DNA of 5,566 nt from JBBRUG01 sp038247995 (GTDB taxonomy: Bacteria > Chloroflexota > Chloroflexia > Chloroflexales > Chloroflexaceae): contig JBBRUG010000365.1 of NCBI GenBank assembly GCA_038247995.1, forward strand, positions 1 through 5,566, given 5' to 3'. Shown here in pieces: positions 1 through 5,394 of this stretch (position 1 is the stretch's first letter; every line of letters starts with the position of its first letter). Position numbers and translations under genes: made by a program. The notes beneath the pieces were generated by a model. It had not been told where the DNA came from. It worked only from the letters and a program-made list of their open reading frames with translations, and ran no database searches.

Positions 1-1864
1 GCACGGTTACGCGCTGCTCGCCGCGGGCCAGGTCGCTCACCGTTACGTTTGAATCGACCGAATGCTCACCGATGCCGGGGCTGAAGCTTTGGTTGGCCAG
101 GATGCGCCCGGTGGATGTACGCCATTGCACCTGCAGCGGAATGCCCGCCCGTTCGGCGACGTAGCCGATGCGCGCCGTCAGGCGCAACGGCAAACCTTCC
201 TGGTGACTTGTGCCGCTGGTCGGCGCGGTAATCTGCACATCGACGCCGGTGCCGATTGTGCGTAACACTGCGCCATAAGCATTCACATAACGCGGAACAT
301 GAAGCGTGCCGGGGACATGGGCCGTATCGCGCATAATCGTCCAGACTTGCTCGGCGTTGAGCGCAGGATCGGCAGCCCAGATCAGCGCAGCCACACCGGC
401 GGTGAAGGGCGCCGAAAAGCTCGTGCCACCGATGATGCCGAGATTGCGGTCATTGTCGGGCGCATTCGGATCAGCGCCTTTGTACACCTCGAAGGGCGCG
501 AAGATCTGCACACCACCGCGCGTACCGAAATTCGAATCGACATCACGCGTCTGGGCGTCCCAGGTCAGCCCGCCGACGCAGATCACGCCATTGTTCTCAC
601 AGGGCGTATGCCAGGTATGCTCCCAGCAGACAATGAAGCAATCGCGCCCATCAACATCGCGGCCATCATTACCGGCCGACGCAAAGAGCAGCACTCCACT
701 GCGGCGCACGGCGGCGGTGGTCGCCTCGAAGGGCAGCACCGTCCAACTAACGATTGCCGGCACAGGGGCGCTATAGCTCATGTTGATCACTTTGGCGCCC
801 ATACTGCGCGCTTGGAGCACAGCGGCGATCGACAACACATAGTCGTAACCGGTGTAGATCGCAATCGCCTCGCCCATCGGCGCAACACCCGCCGTGCCGG
901 AGCCGTTGTCGGCGCGACCGACGGCCGTATTGAGCACATGTGTGCCGTGCCAGGGCGAACGGCCATCGCCGGACACGCCAATCGGGTCGCCCATAAAGGG
1001 AATAACCGTGGCAGTGCGCAGATCGGTTGGGGTGTCGGCGGTGCGCACGAAGCCTTTGTCGAGGATGGCTACCGGCACGCGGTTGCCGAAACGCCCCGCT
1101 TGAGTGAGCAGGCTCCAGGCCGCCGCCACGCCGATATCTTGCGTGGAGCCGCGCGACATGTAGGTCCAATCGTAGGCGTTGCGCGTGTAGGGTGTGCCGC
1201 GCCAGGTGGGGCCGCTGGCGGCCTCGCTTGTTGAGCCAGGGATGGCAGTGGTTTCACCGACCCAGTTGATGGCGATGGCGAGGCCGTCCAGCGCCTCAGC
1301 GGCGGCAATGCTCAGCACACGCGCCCCGGCGGGGCTTGAAATGCGATGTTCCCCGGCAGCCTGTTCACCGCGATCGGCGGCCAGTGTTGCGAGATCGGCG
1401 GCCAGGCTAGCCGCATCGCCGGCGCCGGCGGGTAGCCGAATCAAATACAACGGCGTCAGATCGGTGATCCCGGCATCGGCGGGGTCGAGTTCGAGCAGCA
1501 ATGTTGCGCTATAACGAGCCAGAAACGCATCGAGCACTGCGCGATCGGCGGTCTGGAGCAGCAATTCGTCGGCCACAAAACTGACGTTGGTGGCGTACGG
1601 GCCGGCAAGCGCGGCGAGTGGGCGCGGCACGCCGTCGCCCAGATCAGGCAGGCTCGGCGTAACCGGCTGCACAGCAGGATCGACGGCGATGCTGAAGGGA
1701 TCGAGCGGCGCGGGTTGGCTGGACAGAAGCGGCAGGTAGACCGTATGCGCGCTCTGAGTCGGCGCAGGTTCGGGAGGCGCCGCCTGCAACGGCTGCACGA
1801 AGGGCGCACTGAGCAGCGTGAAGACAAACAAGAACACGAAAAGGATGGACGTGCGACGATTCAT
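1..1864 (-). CDS. Secreted subtilisin-like serine protease (S8 family), N-terminal part; runs off the left edge
   Basis: This is an extracellular endopeptidase; 621 codons are visible and the frame is open to the window edge. Residues 1-28 form a signal peptide: an MNRR start, a hydrophobic core ILFVFLFVFTLL, and a likely cut after LQA28. A proline-rich linker with VYLPLL (42-47) follows. Residues about 93-147 (VADELLLQ... to PLYLIRLPAG) resemble the propeptide of fervidolysin-type subtilases. The catalytic domain (about 262-505) keeps the full triad: Asp269 (VAILDKGF), His306 (HGTHV) and Ser482 (GTSFSAP), plus the oxyanion Asn399 (SAGNDG). After residue 540 a beta-rich, Ig-like segment (VDVQITAPTSG...) begins and continues outside the window. 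The only four cysteines seen (409, 413, 422, 429) cluster after Asn399. The ATG at 1864 is chosen for the signal peptide and for AGGGAGG five bases upstream. The family call is firm; the substrate is unknown. Confidence 0.95.
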   Translation of the reverse strand, partial: MNRRTSILFVFLFVFTLLSAPFVQPLQAAPPEPAPTQSAHTVYLPLLSSQPAPLDPFSIAVDPAVQPVTPSLPDLGDGVPRPLAALAGPYATNVSFVADELLLQTADRAVLDAFLARYSATLLLELDPADAGITDLTPLYLIRLPAGAGDAASLAADLATLAADRGEQAAGEHRISSPAGARVLSIAAAEALDGLAIAINWVGETTAIPGSTSEAASGPTWRGTPYTRNAYDWTYMSRGSTQDIGVAAAWSLLTQAGRFGNRVPVAILDKGFVRTADTPTDLRTATVIPFMGDPIGVSGDGRSPWHGTHVLNTAVGRADNGSGTAGVAPMGEAIAIYTGYDYVLSIAAVLQARSMGAKVINMSYSAPVPAIVSWTVLPFEATTAAVRRSGVLLFASAGNDGRDVDGRDCFIVCWEHTWHTPCENNGVICVGGLTWDAQTRDVDSNFGTRGGVQIFAPFEVYKGADPNAPDNDRNLGIIGGTSFSAPFTAGVAALIWAADPALNAEQVWTIMRDTAHVPGTLHVPRYVNAYGAVLRTIGTGVDVQITAPTSGTSHQEGLPLRLTARIGYVAERAGIPLQVQWRTSTGRILANQSFSPGIGEHSVDSNVTVSDLARGEQRVTV

Positions 1865-1869
1865 TGGAA

Positions 1870-1876
1870 CCTCCCT
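1870..1876 (-). promoter_or_regulatory. Ribosome binding site of the subtilase gene
   Basis: The minus strand reads AGGGAGG, ending five bases before the ATG at 1864. This near-consensus Shine-Dalgarno fixes the protease start. It sits immediately downstream (in transcript order) of the octamer repeat array. Confidence 0.8.
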
Positions 1877-1879
1877 TTG

Positions 1880-1951
1880 AAACGGTAGAACGGTAAAGCG
1901 GTAGAGCGATGGAACGGTAAAGCGGTAGAGCGATGGAACGGTAAAGCGTAG
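1880..1951. repeat. Octamer array with 24-bp higher-order period in the protease leader
   Basis: Read on the plus strand, nine consecutive 8-mers fit a loose RARCGRTR pattern: aaacggta, gaacggta, aagcggta, gagcgatg, gaacggta, aagcggta, gagcgatg, gaacggta, aagcgtag. Three octamers make a 24-bp unit. Units 1888-1911 and 1912-1935 are identical, and 1936-1948 starts a third. The array lies between the csbD terminator and the Shine-Dalgarno of the protease, so it would be in the promoter or 5' leader. It has no spacers and is not a CRISPR. A chance reading frame through it gives repeated LYRSIALP, which I do not consider a protein. Confidence 0.9.
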
Positions 1952-2051
1952 GCGGAGTTGCTGTACCTATGACGAGGGAGGTGGGAGGAACCTTTCCTTG
2001 CCTGGGGAGCGCCGGGCCAACCATCCATTTACCCAAGGCGGATACGCAAAA
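1952..2051. other. Intergenic spacer between csbD terminator and octamer array
   Basis: About 100 bases without a credible gene. It should contain the minus-strand promoter of the protease if the promoter is not inside the repeat array, but I cannot pick a convincing -35/-10 pair. Confidence 0.5.
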
Positions 2052-2088
2052 GGCCCCAGTACTGCTCAGAACAAGCAGCACTGGGGCC
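2052..2088 (-). terminator. Intrinsic terminator of the csbD-like gene
   Basis: An inverted repeat pairs GGCCCCAGT (2052-2060) with ACTGGGGCC (2080-2088), then, after one mismatch, CTGCT (2062-2066) with AGCAG (2074-2078) around a 7-base loop. On the minus strand the stem is followed by TTTT (2048-2051). It begins 25 bases after the csbD-like stop codon and separates the stress-gene cluster from the protease gene. Confidence 0.85.
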
Positions 2089-2113
2089 GGGCACGATCGG
2101 TATGTGGCTCTAT

Positions 2114-2413
2114 TTAGCGGTTCGCCTTCTGACGGCCTTTGCCCTGTAGTTCCTTCACCTTACCTTCCGCTTCCATCTGCTCGTTGCCGATCACGCTACC
2201 GACAACCCCTTTAACCTTGCCTTCGAGCTCCTCGCCCATGCCTTTGCCCCGCTCCTCCGTCTTCGCTACGTCCTGGCGGACCTGCCCTTTGACCTTCGTA
2301 GCATGGCCTTTCGCTTCCATCTGCTCGTCGTCGATCAGATCGCCGACGCCTTCCTTTACAGATCCTTTAATCTCCTCAATCTTGCCTTTCGTGCGCTCTG
2401 TTTCATTGCTCAT
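2114..2413 (-). CDS. CsbD-like general stress protein with two tandem CsbD repeats
   Basis: A 99-residue, highly charged, Lys/Glu/Gly-rich cytosolic protein with no cysteine, signal peptide or membrane segment. CsbD-family proteins are small stress proteins (sigma-B-controlled in Bacillus) of unknown biochemical function, usually about 60-70 residues. Here the CsbD motif occurs twice: residues about 8-47 (KGKIEEIKGSVKEGVGDLI, then DDEQMEAKG) and 62-95 (EGKVKGVVGSVIGNEQMEAEG), offset by 48 residues and joined by a KTEERGKGMGE linker. The ATG at 2413 is preferred because the CsbD motif starts right after MSNETERTKGK and AAAAGGA lies seven bases upstream. An upstream extension to 2590 would overlap the preceding gene and looks non-coding. 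It is the last gene of a minus-strand cluster and is followed by a strong terminator. Confidence 0.9.
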   Translation of the reverse strand: MSNETERTKGKIEEIKGSVKEGVGDLIDDEQMEAKGHATKVKGQVRQDVAKTEERGKGMGEELEGKVKGVVGSVIGNEQMEAEGKVKELQGKGRQKANR

Positions 2414-2420
2414 GATGGTG

Positions 2421-2427
2421 TCCTTTT
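2421..2427 (-). promoter_or_regulatory. Ribosome binding site of csbD-like gene
   Basis: The minus strand reads AAAAGGA, seven bases before the ATG at 2413. It decides between this start and the longer in-frame open reading frame reaching 2590. Confidence 0.65.
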
Positions 2428-2428
2428 G

Positions 2429-2464
2429 CCGATGCGCGCCGGCTTGTAGCAGGTGTCGCATCGG
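2429..2464 (-). promoter_or_regulatory. 8-bp inverted repeat just upstream of the csbD ribosome binding site
   Basis: CCGATGCG (2429-2436) and CGCATCGG (2457-2464) are perfect complements around a 20-base loop. They sit in the 86-base gap between the DUF5661-like stop and the csbD start, one base from the Shine-Dalgarno. No T-run follows on either strand, so it is not an intrinsic terminator. It could be an operator, an RNA processing stem, or an mRNA stabiliser; the role is inferred only. Confidence 0.45.
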
Positions 2465-2499
2465 TGTTTTCGGCGCAGCGTGCCGGGTGAACCAGCCGC

Positions 2500-2859
2500 T
2501 TAGCGCCGCGTCTTCCAGTACGCCTCCGCCTCCGCCTCCAACACATCGAGCCGGGTGTAATAGTCGGAATACTCTTTGAGATGGGCCCATGCGATCTTGC
2601 CGGTCAGGGTCAGATCGTCATCGGTCACGTTCGTCTCGGGATCGCGCATGCCCTGTTCGAGTTCAACTTCCAGCCCACATCGGAACTGCTCGACATCCAC
2701 CTGCTGCCAATCGACGCCAGGCGTCGCGCCAATGCGGCGGGAATCCTCCACATTGAACTGTTGCTTATGTGCTATCAGTACACCTCTGCTGCACAGTGCG
2801 CCACAGCGTATGCGCGGGTGGCGCGCCTTATTCAGGCGCTCGGAAATATCGCCGCCCAC
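2500..2859 (-). CDS. DUF5661-like small protein of unknown function; start codon uncertain
   Basis: The conserved part (residues about 35-115, counted from the GTG at 2859) carries GVDWQQVDVEQFRCGLEVELE, then a DPETNVTDDD segment, TGKIAWAHLKEYSDYYTRL and a Glu-rich tail ending YWKTRR. I recognise this as the DUF5661 type of small acidic bacterial protein. No enzymatic motif is visible and the function is unknown. The first 28 residues (MGGDISERLNKARHPRIRCGALCSRGVL) look non-coding, and the GTG lies in the arm of a hairpin with no good Shine-Dalgarno. A better start position is codon 29 at 2773-2775. It reads ATA, has AGAGG seven bases upstream, and would give a 91-residue AHKQQFNVEDSRRIG product. 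The true start is therefore either a rare ATA or a mutated ATG. The gene lies between the GlsB-like and CsbD-like genes on the same strand, which suggests a stress role by context only. Confidence 0.8.
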   Translation of the reverse strand: MGGDISERLNKARHPRIRCGALCSRGVLIAHKQQFNVEDSRRIGATPGVDWQQVDVEQFRCGLEVELEQGMRDPETNVTDDDLTLTGKIAWAHLKEYSDYYTRLDVLEAEAEAYWKTRR

Positions 2860-2883
2860 GCCCCGCTTGCACGAGGCGTGAGC
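2854..2883 (-). promoter_or_regulatory. Hairpin between GlsB-like and DUF5661-like genes
   Basis: On the minus strand GCTCACGCC (2875-2883) can pair with GGCGTGGGC (2854-2862), with one U-G wobble and a 12-base loop. It begins 22 bases after the stop of the GlsB-like gene. There is no following T-run, so read-through into the next gene is likely. It may act as an attenuator, partial terminator or processing stem. The GTG at 2859 lies inside its 3' arm. Confidence 0.4.
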
Positions 2884-2904
2884 ATGGGGAGAGGCTGAAC
2901 CCGA

Positions 2905-3180
2905 CTAACGAACAGTGCCGCGGCGAATCAGGTTGGTGATTGCCAGCAAAATAACCGCGCCGACAAACGAGACCAGAAGCGCGCTCAGGCTGAAGTTGTT
3001 ATCGTTAATGCTCGCGCCGCCAAAGCCCATGAAGCTGAACACTAACCCACCGAGGAACGCACCGACAATGCCAACGATGATGTTGAGCAACAAGCCCTGC
3101 TGCGCATCCGTGCGCATCACCAGGCTTGCCAGCCACCCGACGAGCGCCCCGAACAGCAGCCATAGAAAGAAGTTAATCAT
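2905..3180 (-). CDS. GlsB/YeaQ/YmgE-family (transglycosylase-associated) small membrane protein
   Basis: A 91-residue inner-membrane protein with three hydrophobic segments, at about 2-21, 30-53 and 64-84. It shows the Gly-rich features of the family: FGALVGWLASLVM in the first segment, Q28-G29 in the loop, and NIIVGIVGAFLGG in the second. The C-terminus is basic (NLIRRGTVR). Members are often stress-induced and named for a historical link to transglycosylases; their exact biochemical role is not established. The ATG at 3180 is chosen because a textbook Shine-Dalgarno, AAGGAGG, lies six bases upstream and the first membrane segment starts at once. The longer frame to 3294 adds unrelated sequence. 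It is the first gene of the minus-strand stress cluster. Confidence 0.9.
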   Translation of the reverse strand: MINFFLWLLFGALVGWLASLVMRTDAQQGLLLNIIVGIVGAFLGGLVFSFMGFGGASINDNNFSLSALLVSFVGAVILLAITNLIRRGTVR

Positions 3181-3186
3181 GATCAG

Positions 3187-3193
3187 CCTCCTT
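3187..3193 (-). promoter_or_regulatory. Ribosome binding site of the GlsB-like gene
   Basis: The minus strand reads AAGGAGG, a full anti-16S match, six bases before the ATG at 3180. It fixes this start rather than the upstream in-frame codon at 3294. Confidence 0.85.
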
Positions 3194-3441
3194 AGCCTTA
3201 GACCACGGAGCAATATGATTGCGCCACTGAAAAACTGATTCTGGTGGCTCACAGTACTCGCGCCCAGACCAGATGGTGCAAATGTCGTGATCACCGCTAG
3301 AGCGCCTTACGCCTACGAGCGTTGGACAGATTCAGTTACGGTATATGCGCTCTTTCAGTATAATTTCTCAGGCCTGTCTTGTGCGTAAAGAAAGCGATCG
3401 CTTCAGTTACGATTGGAACACCAAGCGCGCGTAACCCATCC
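3194..3441. other. Divergent intergenic region between the GlsB-like and threonine synthase genes
   Basis: No credible gene is present. The region is less GC-rich than its flanks and must hold the minus-strand promoter of the stress cluster, although I see no convincing -35/-10 pair for it. Plus-strand TATAAT at 3359-3364 is a perfect -10 without a good -35. A perfect 10-bp direct repeat, TTCAGTTACG, occurs at 3331-3340 and 3402-3411. A 12-bp perfect palindrome, AAGCGATCGCTT, is at 3392-3403 and touches the second repeat copy. These could be operator sites for one or both divergent units. Confidence 0.5.
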
Positions 3442-3470
3442 TTGTGAGCATGTAGCGCCTATGTTATGAT
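3442..3470 (+). promoter_or_regulatory. Sigma70-type promoter candidate for threonine synthase
   Basis: TTGTGA (3442-3447) and TATGAT (3465-3470) are separated by exactly 17 bases, matching 4/6 and 5/6 of the housekeeping consensus. Transcription would start near 3477 and give a leader of about 110 bases before the ATG at 3586. If correct, the in-frame ATG at 3466 lies inside the -10 box and cannot be the translation start. Confidence 0.5.
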
Positions 3471-3479
3471 CGCCGGGCA

Positions 3480-3580
3480 CCGTACTCAATCGAACCACAG
3501 CAGTCGCGCGGAACCGACGTACGGGCGGCTTGCGAGCCGCACCGGCAGCGCCCGATCGATGTGGGTCTCCTTAGTGGAGA
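3480..3580 (+). promoter_or_regulatory. Structured 5' leader of threonine synthase with a paired ribosome binding site
   Basis: Three short perfect stems can be drawn: CCGTAC (3480-3485) with GTACGG (3519-3524); GCGGCT (3525-3530) with AGCCGC (3535-3540) around TGCG; and TCTCC (3566-3570) with GGAGA (3576-3580) around TTAGT. The last one contains the Shine-Dalgarno GGAGA itself. CGGGCG (3522-3527) could instead pair with CGCCCG (3549-3554), giving a competing fold. No T-box signature or known riboswitch core is recognised. Short stems arise readily by chance at this GC content, so regulation is inferred. Confidence 0.35.
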
Positions 3581-3585
3581 ACTTC

Positions 3586-4758
3586 ATGCCACGCTCAACG
3601 CTCATGCATCTCGAATGCGGGATGTGCGGCGCGCACTATGCCGCGAACCAATTACAGAACCTTTGCCCGGCGTGCCAACGCCCGCTGCTGGCTCGCTACG
3701 ATCTGGAGCGCGCGGCGCAAACGCTGACGCCGGCGGCGCTGCAAACGCGGCAGCCGAGCCTCTGGCGCTACGCCGAAGTGCTACCGGTGCAGGATCTCGC
3801 TGCGGTGGTTGATCTTGGCGAGGGCTGGACGCCGCTCATCCCTACGCCGCGCCTCGGTGGGCAGATCGGCGTGCCGCACCTGCTGATCAAAGACGAATCG
3901 CCTAACCCGACGGGCAGTTTTAAGGCGCGTGGCCTGACGATGGCCGTGCATCGCGCCCACGAACTCGGCGCGACGAGCCTGGCGATCCCGAGCGCCGGGA
4001 ATGCCGCCGGGGCGATGGCGGCCTATGCCGCCGCCCTGGGCATGCCGGCGCATGTGTTTATGCCCGCCGATGTGCCGTTGAGCTTCCGCGCCGAGTGCGC
4101 CGTACTGGGTGCGCAAGTAACCCTGGTGAACGGGCTGATCAACGACTGTGGCGCAAAAGTGCGTGAGGGCGCCGCCGCCCACGGCTGGTTCGATGTAAGC
4201 ACGCTCAAAGAGCCGTACCGGGTTGAGGGCAAAAAAACGATGGGCTACGAGATCGCCGAGCAACTCGGCTGGCGCCTGCCCGACGTAATCCTCTACCCGA
4301 CCGGCGGCGGCACCGGGTTGATCGGCATGTGGAAAGCGTTCGATGAAATGGAGGCGCTGGGGCTGATTGGGGCAGAGCGCCCGCGGATGGTGAGCGTACA
4401 GGCAGCGGGCTGCGCACCGATTGTGCGGGCGTATGAGCAGGGGGTCGAGCATGCCGAGCTCTGGCAGGGCGCGCACACCGTGGCCGATGGGCTGCGCGTG
4501 CCAATCGCCGTGGGCGACTTCCTGATTTTGCGCGCGATCCGTGCCAGCGGCGGCACGGCGATCGCGATCAGCGATGCGGTATTGCTTGAGGCGACCCGAC
4601 AACTCAGCACAGCAACCGGGATCTTCGCCGCGCCTGAGGGCGGCGCGTGCCTGGCGGCGCTGATCGAACTACGCGCGGCGGGGTTTGTGCGCGAAAGCGA
4701 CAGCGTAGTGCTGTTCAACACGGGGACGGGGCTGAAATATAGCCATTTGTTTAGCTAA
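3586..4758 (+). CDS. thrC: Threonine synthase (PLP-dependent, fold type II)
   Basis: A 390-residue cytosolic enzyme predicted to convert O-phospho-L-homoserine and water to L-threonine and phosphate, the last step of threonine synthesis. An N-terminal zinc-ribbon-like motif has Cys11-x2-Cys14 and Cys27-x2-Cys30. GEGWTPL (78-84) follows. The PLP-binding lysine is Lys113 in DESPNPTGSFKARG, with SAGN at 136-139, a phosphate-binding glycine loop PTGGGTG (238-244), GIFAAPEGGA near the end, and NTGTGLKY (378-385). The ATG at 3586 is chosen because GGAGA lies five bases upstream. ATG codons at 3466, 3559 and 3604 are in frame but lack this site or fall in the promoter. Other fold-type-II enzymes such as threonine dehydratase are less likely given the Cys4 head and the TGTGLKY end. 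The sigma factor gene follows after 11 bases, so co-transcription is likely. Confidence 0.9.
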   Translation: MPRSTLMHLECGMCGAHYAANQLQNLCPACQRPLLARYDLERAAQTLTPAALQTRQPSLWRYAEVLPVQDLAAVVDLGEGWTPLIPTPRLGGQIGVPHLLIKDESPNPTGSFKARGLTMAVHRAHELGATSLAIPSAGNAAGAMAAYAAALGMPAHVFMPADVPLSFRAECAVLGAQVTLVNGLINDCGAKVREGAAAHGWFDVSTLKEPYRVEGKKTMGYEIAEQLGWRLPDVILYPTGGGTGLIGMWKAFDEMEALGLIGAERPRMVSVQAAGCAPIVRAYEQGVEHAELWQGAHTVADGLRVPIAVGDFLILRAIRASGGTAIAISDAVLLEATRQLSTATGIFAAPEGGACLAALIELRAAGFVRESDSVVLFNTGTGLKYSHLFS

Positions 4759-4769
4759 CCCCTTCATCA

Positions 4770-5363
4770 ATGAGCGATCAACGTTCTGATCACAATCTCT
4801 ACACCGCATGTGCCGCCGAGGGCAGTGATGCACAGCGGGCCGCATTCACGACGCTTTGGGCGCAACTCTATCGGATCGCCTACGCGATGGTGCACAGCTA
4901 CCCCGACCCGGAGGCGCTCGCCGCCGATTGCACGCAGATTGCGCTGATCAAGGTGCATCGCAGCCTGGCGCAGTGCGACAACCCGGAGCGCTTCACTAGT
5001 TGGGCGGCCCAGATCTTGCGCCGCACGGTGCTCGACGAGATCCGCCGCCCGGCACTGCGGCGGCGGGCTGCGCTCCCCGACGACGGCGTGGGCTTACCGA
5101 CTGTGGAGGCCCCTGCACCGCCGAATGGCGATCTGCGGGCAACGTTACTCGCAGCAATTAACGACGGGCGGCTCAGTGCGCGCTCGCAGCGCGTGGTAAT
5201 CGGGCGCTACTTCGCCGACACCGCCGACGAAGCGCTCGCCCAAGCCGAAAGCCGGCTTGCTGATCAACCGGTGCTGCCGAGCCACATTCAGGTGACGCGG
5301 GCGAAGAACCTGGCGAAACTGCGGGCGGATCCGGGACTGATGGAGCAGTTACGAGAGCGGTAA
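4770..5363 (+). CDS. ECF-type (sigma70 family) RNA polymerase sigma factor, divergent region 4
   Basis: A 197-residue protein, close to the usual ECF length. Sigma region 2 spans about 24-95: FTTLWAQLYRIAYAMV, then ADCTQIALIKVHRSL in place of the common DLTQEVFLKVW, and RFTSWAAQILRRTVLDEIRR for promoter melting and core binding. A Pro-rich linker (103-119) follows. Region 4 spans about 121-187, starting LSARSQRVVIGRYF and ending HIQVTRAKNLAKLR. Between these ends it is several residues longer than the canonical helix-turn-helix and lacks the usual G-I/V-S turn. The ATG at 4770 has no Shine-Dalgarno (upstream CCCCTTCATCA) and is 11 bases after the threonine synthase stop, so coupled translation or leaderless expression is possible. 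No anti-sigma gene follows within the window. The stop codon lies in an octamer repeat. Confidence 0.8.
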   Translation: MSDQRSDHNLYTACAAEGSDAQRAAFTTLWAQLYRIAYAMVHSYPDPEALAADCTQIALIKVHRSLAQCDNPERFTSWAAQILRRTVLDEIRRPALRRRAALPDDGVGLPTVEAPAPPNGDLRATLLAAINDGRLSARSQRVVIGRYFADTADEALAQAESRLADQPVLPSHIQVTRAKNLAKLRADPGLMEQLRER

Positions 5364-5394
5364 AGCGATCGAATATTTGAACGGTAAACCGTTT
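5355..5394. repeat. Second octamer array, overlapping the sigma-factor stop codon
   Basis: Five consecutive 8-mers read gagcggta, aagcgatc, gaatattt, gaacggta, aaccgttt. GAGCGGTAAAGCG (5355-5367) matches 12 of 13 bases of the 1888-1900 repeat. The next GAACGGTAAA (5379-5388) begins exactly 24 bases later, the same period as the array at 1880-1951. The TAA stop of the sigma factor (5361-5363) is inside the first unit, so the repeat supplies its final Glu-Arg. Confidence 0.75.

Noticed and set aside
299..1234. Long plus-strand open frame (311 codons) plus several shorter ones at 62-1514
   Set aside because: Antisense to the protease gene, whose minus-strand frame shows a signal peptide, complete catalytic motifs and a ribosome binding site. 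The plus-strand translation shows no recognisable domain.
1880..1951. CRISPR array
   Set aside because: Units are directly adjacent with no unique spacers, and no cas genes are present.
1644..2081. Minus-strand frame containing repeated LYRSIALP units
   Set aside because: It reads through the octamer array and then out of frame with the protease. The 24-bp period is divisible by three, which makes an artificial peptide repeat; it also spans the csbD terminator.
2414..2590. N-terminal extension of the CsbD-like protein
   Set aside because: It overlaps the end of the DUF5661-like gene and has Gly-run and Arg-rich content, whereas the ATG at 2413 has a good Shine-Dalgarno and starts the CsbD motif.
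2139..2898. Plus-strand frames at 2139-2579, 2576-2881 and 2581-2898
   Set aside because: Antisense to the CsbD-like and DUF5661-like genes; Ser/Pro-rich translations with no family resemblance.
3466..3585. Upstream start of threonine synthase at 3466
   Set aside because: That ATG lies in the predicted -10 box and the added residues are unlike the family, while 3586 has a well-placed GGAGA.
3477..3585. T-box riboswitch in the thrC leader
   Set aside because: No T-box antiterminator core and no terminator with a T-run between the promoter and the ATG.
3781..4602. Minus-strand open frame of 273 codons
   Set aside because: Antisense shadow of threonine synthase; Arg/His/Ala-rich composition typical of reversed GC-rich codons and no motif.
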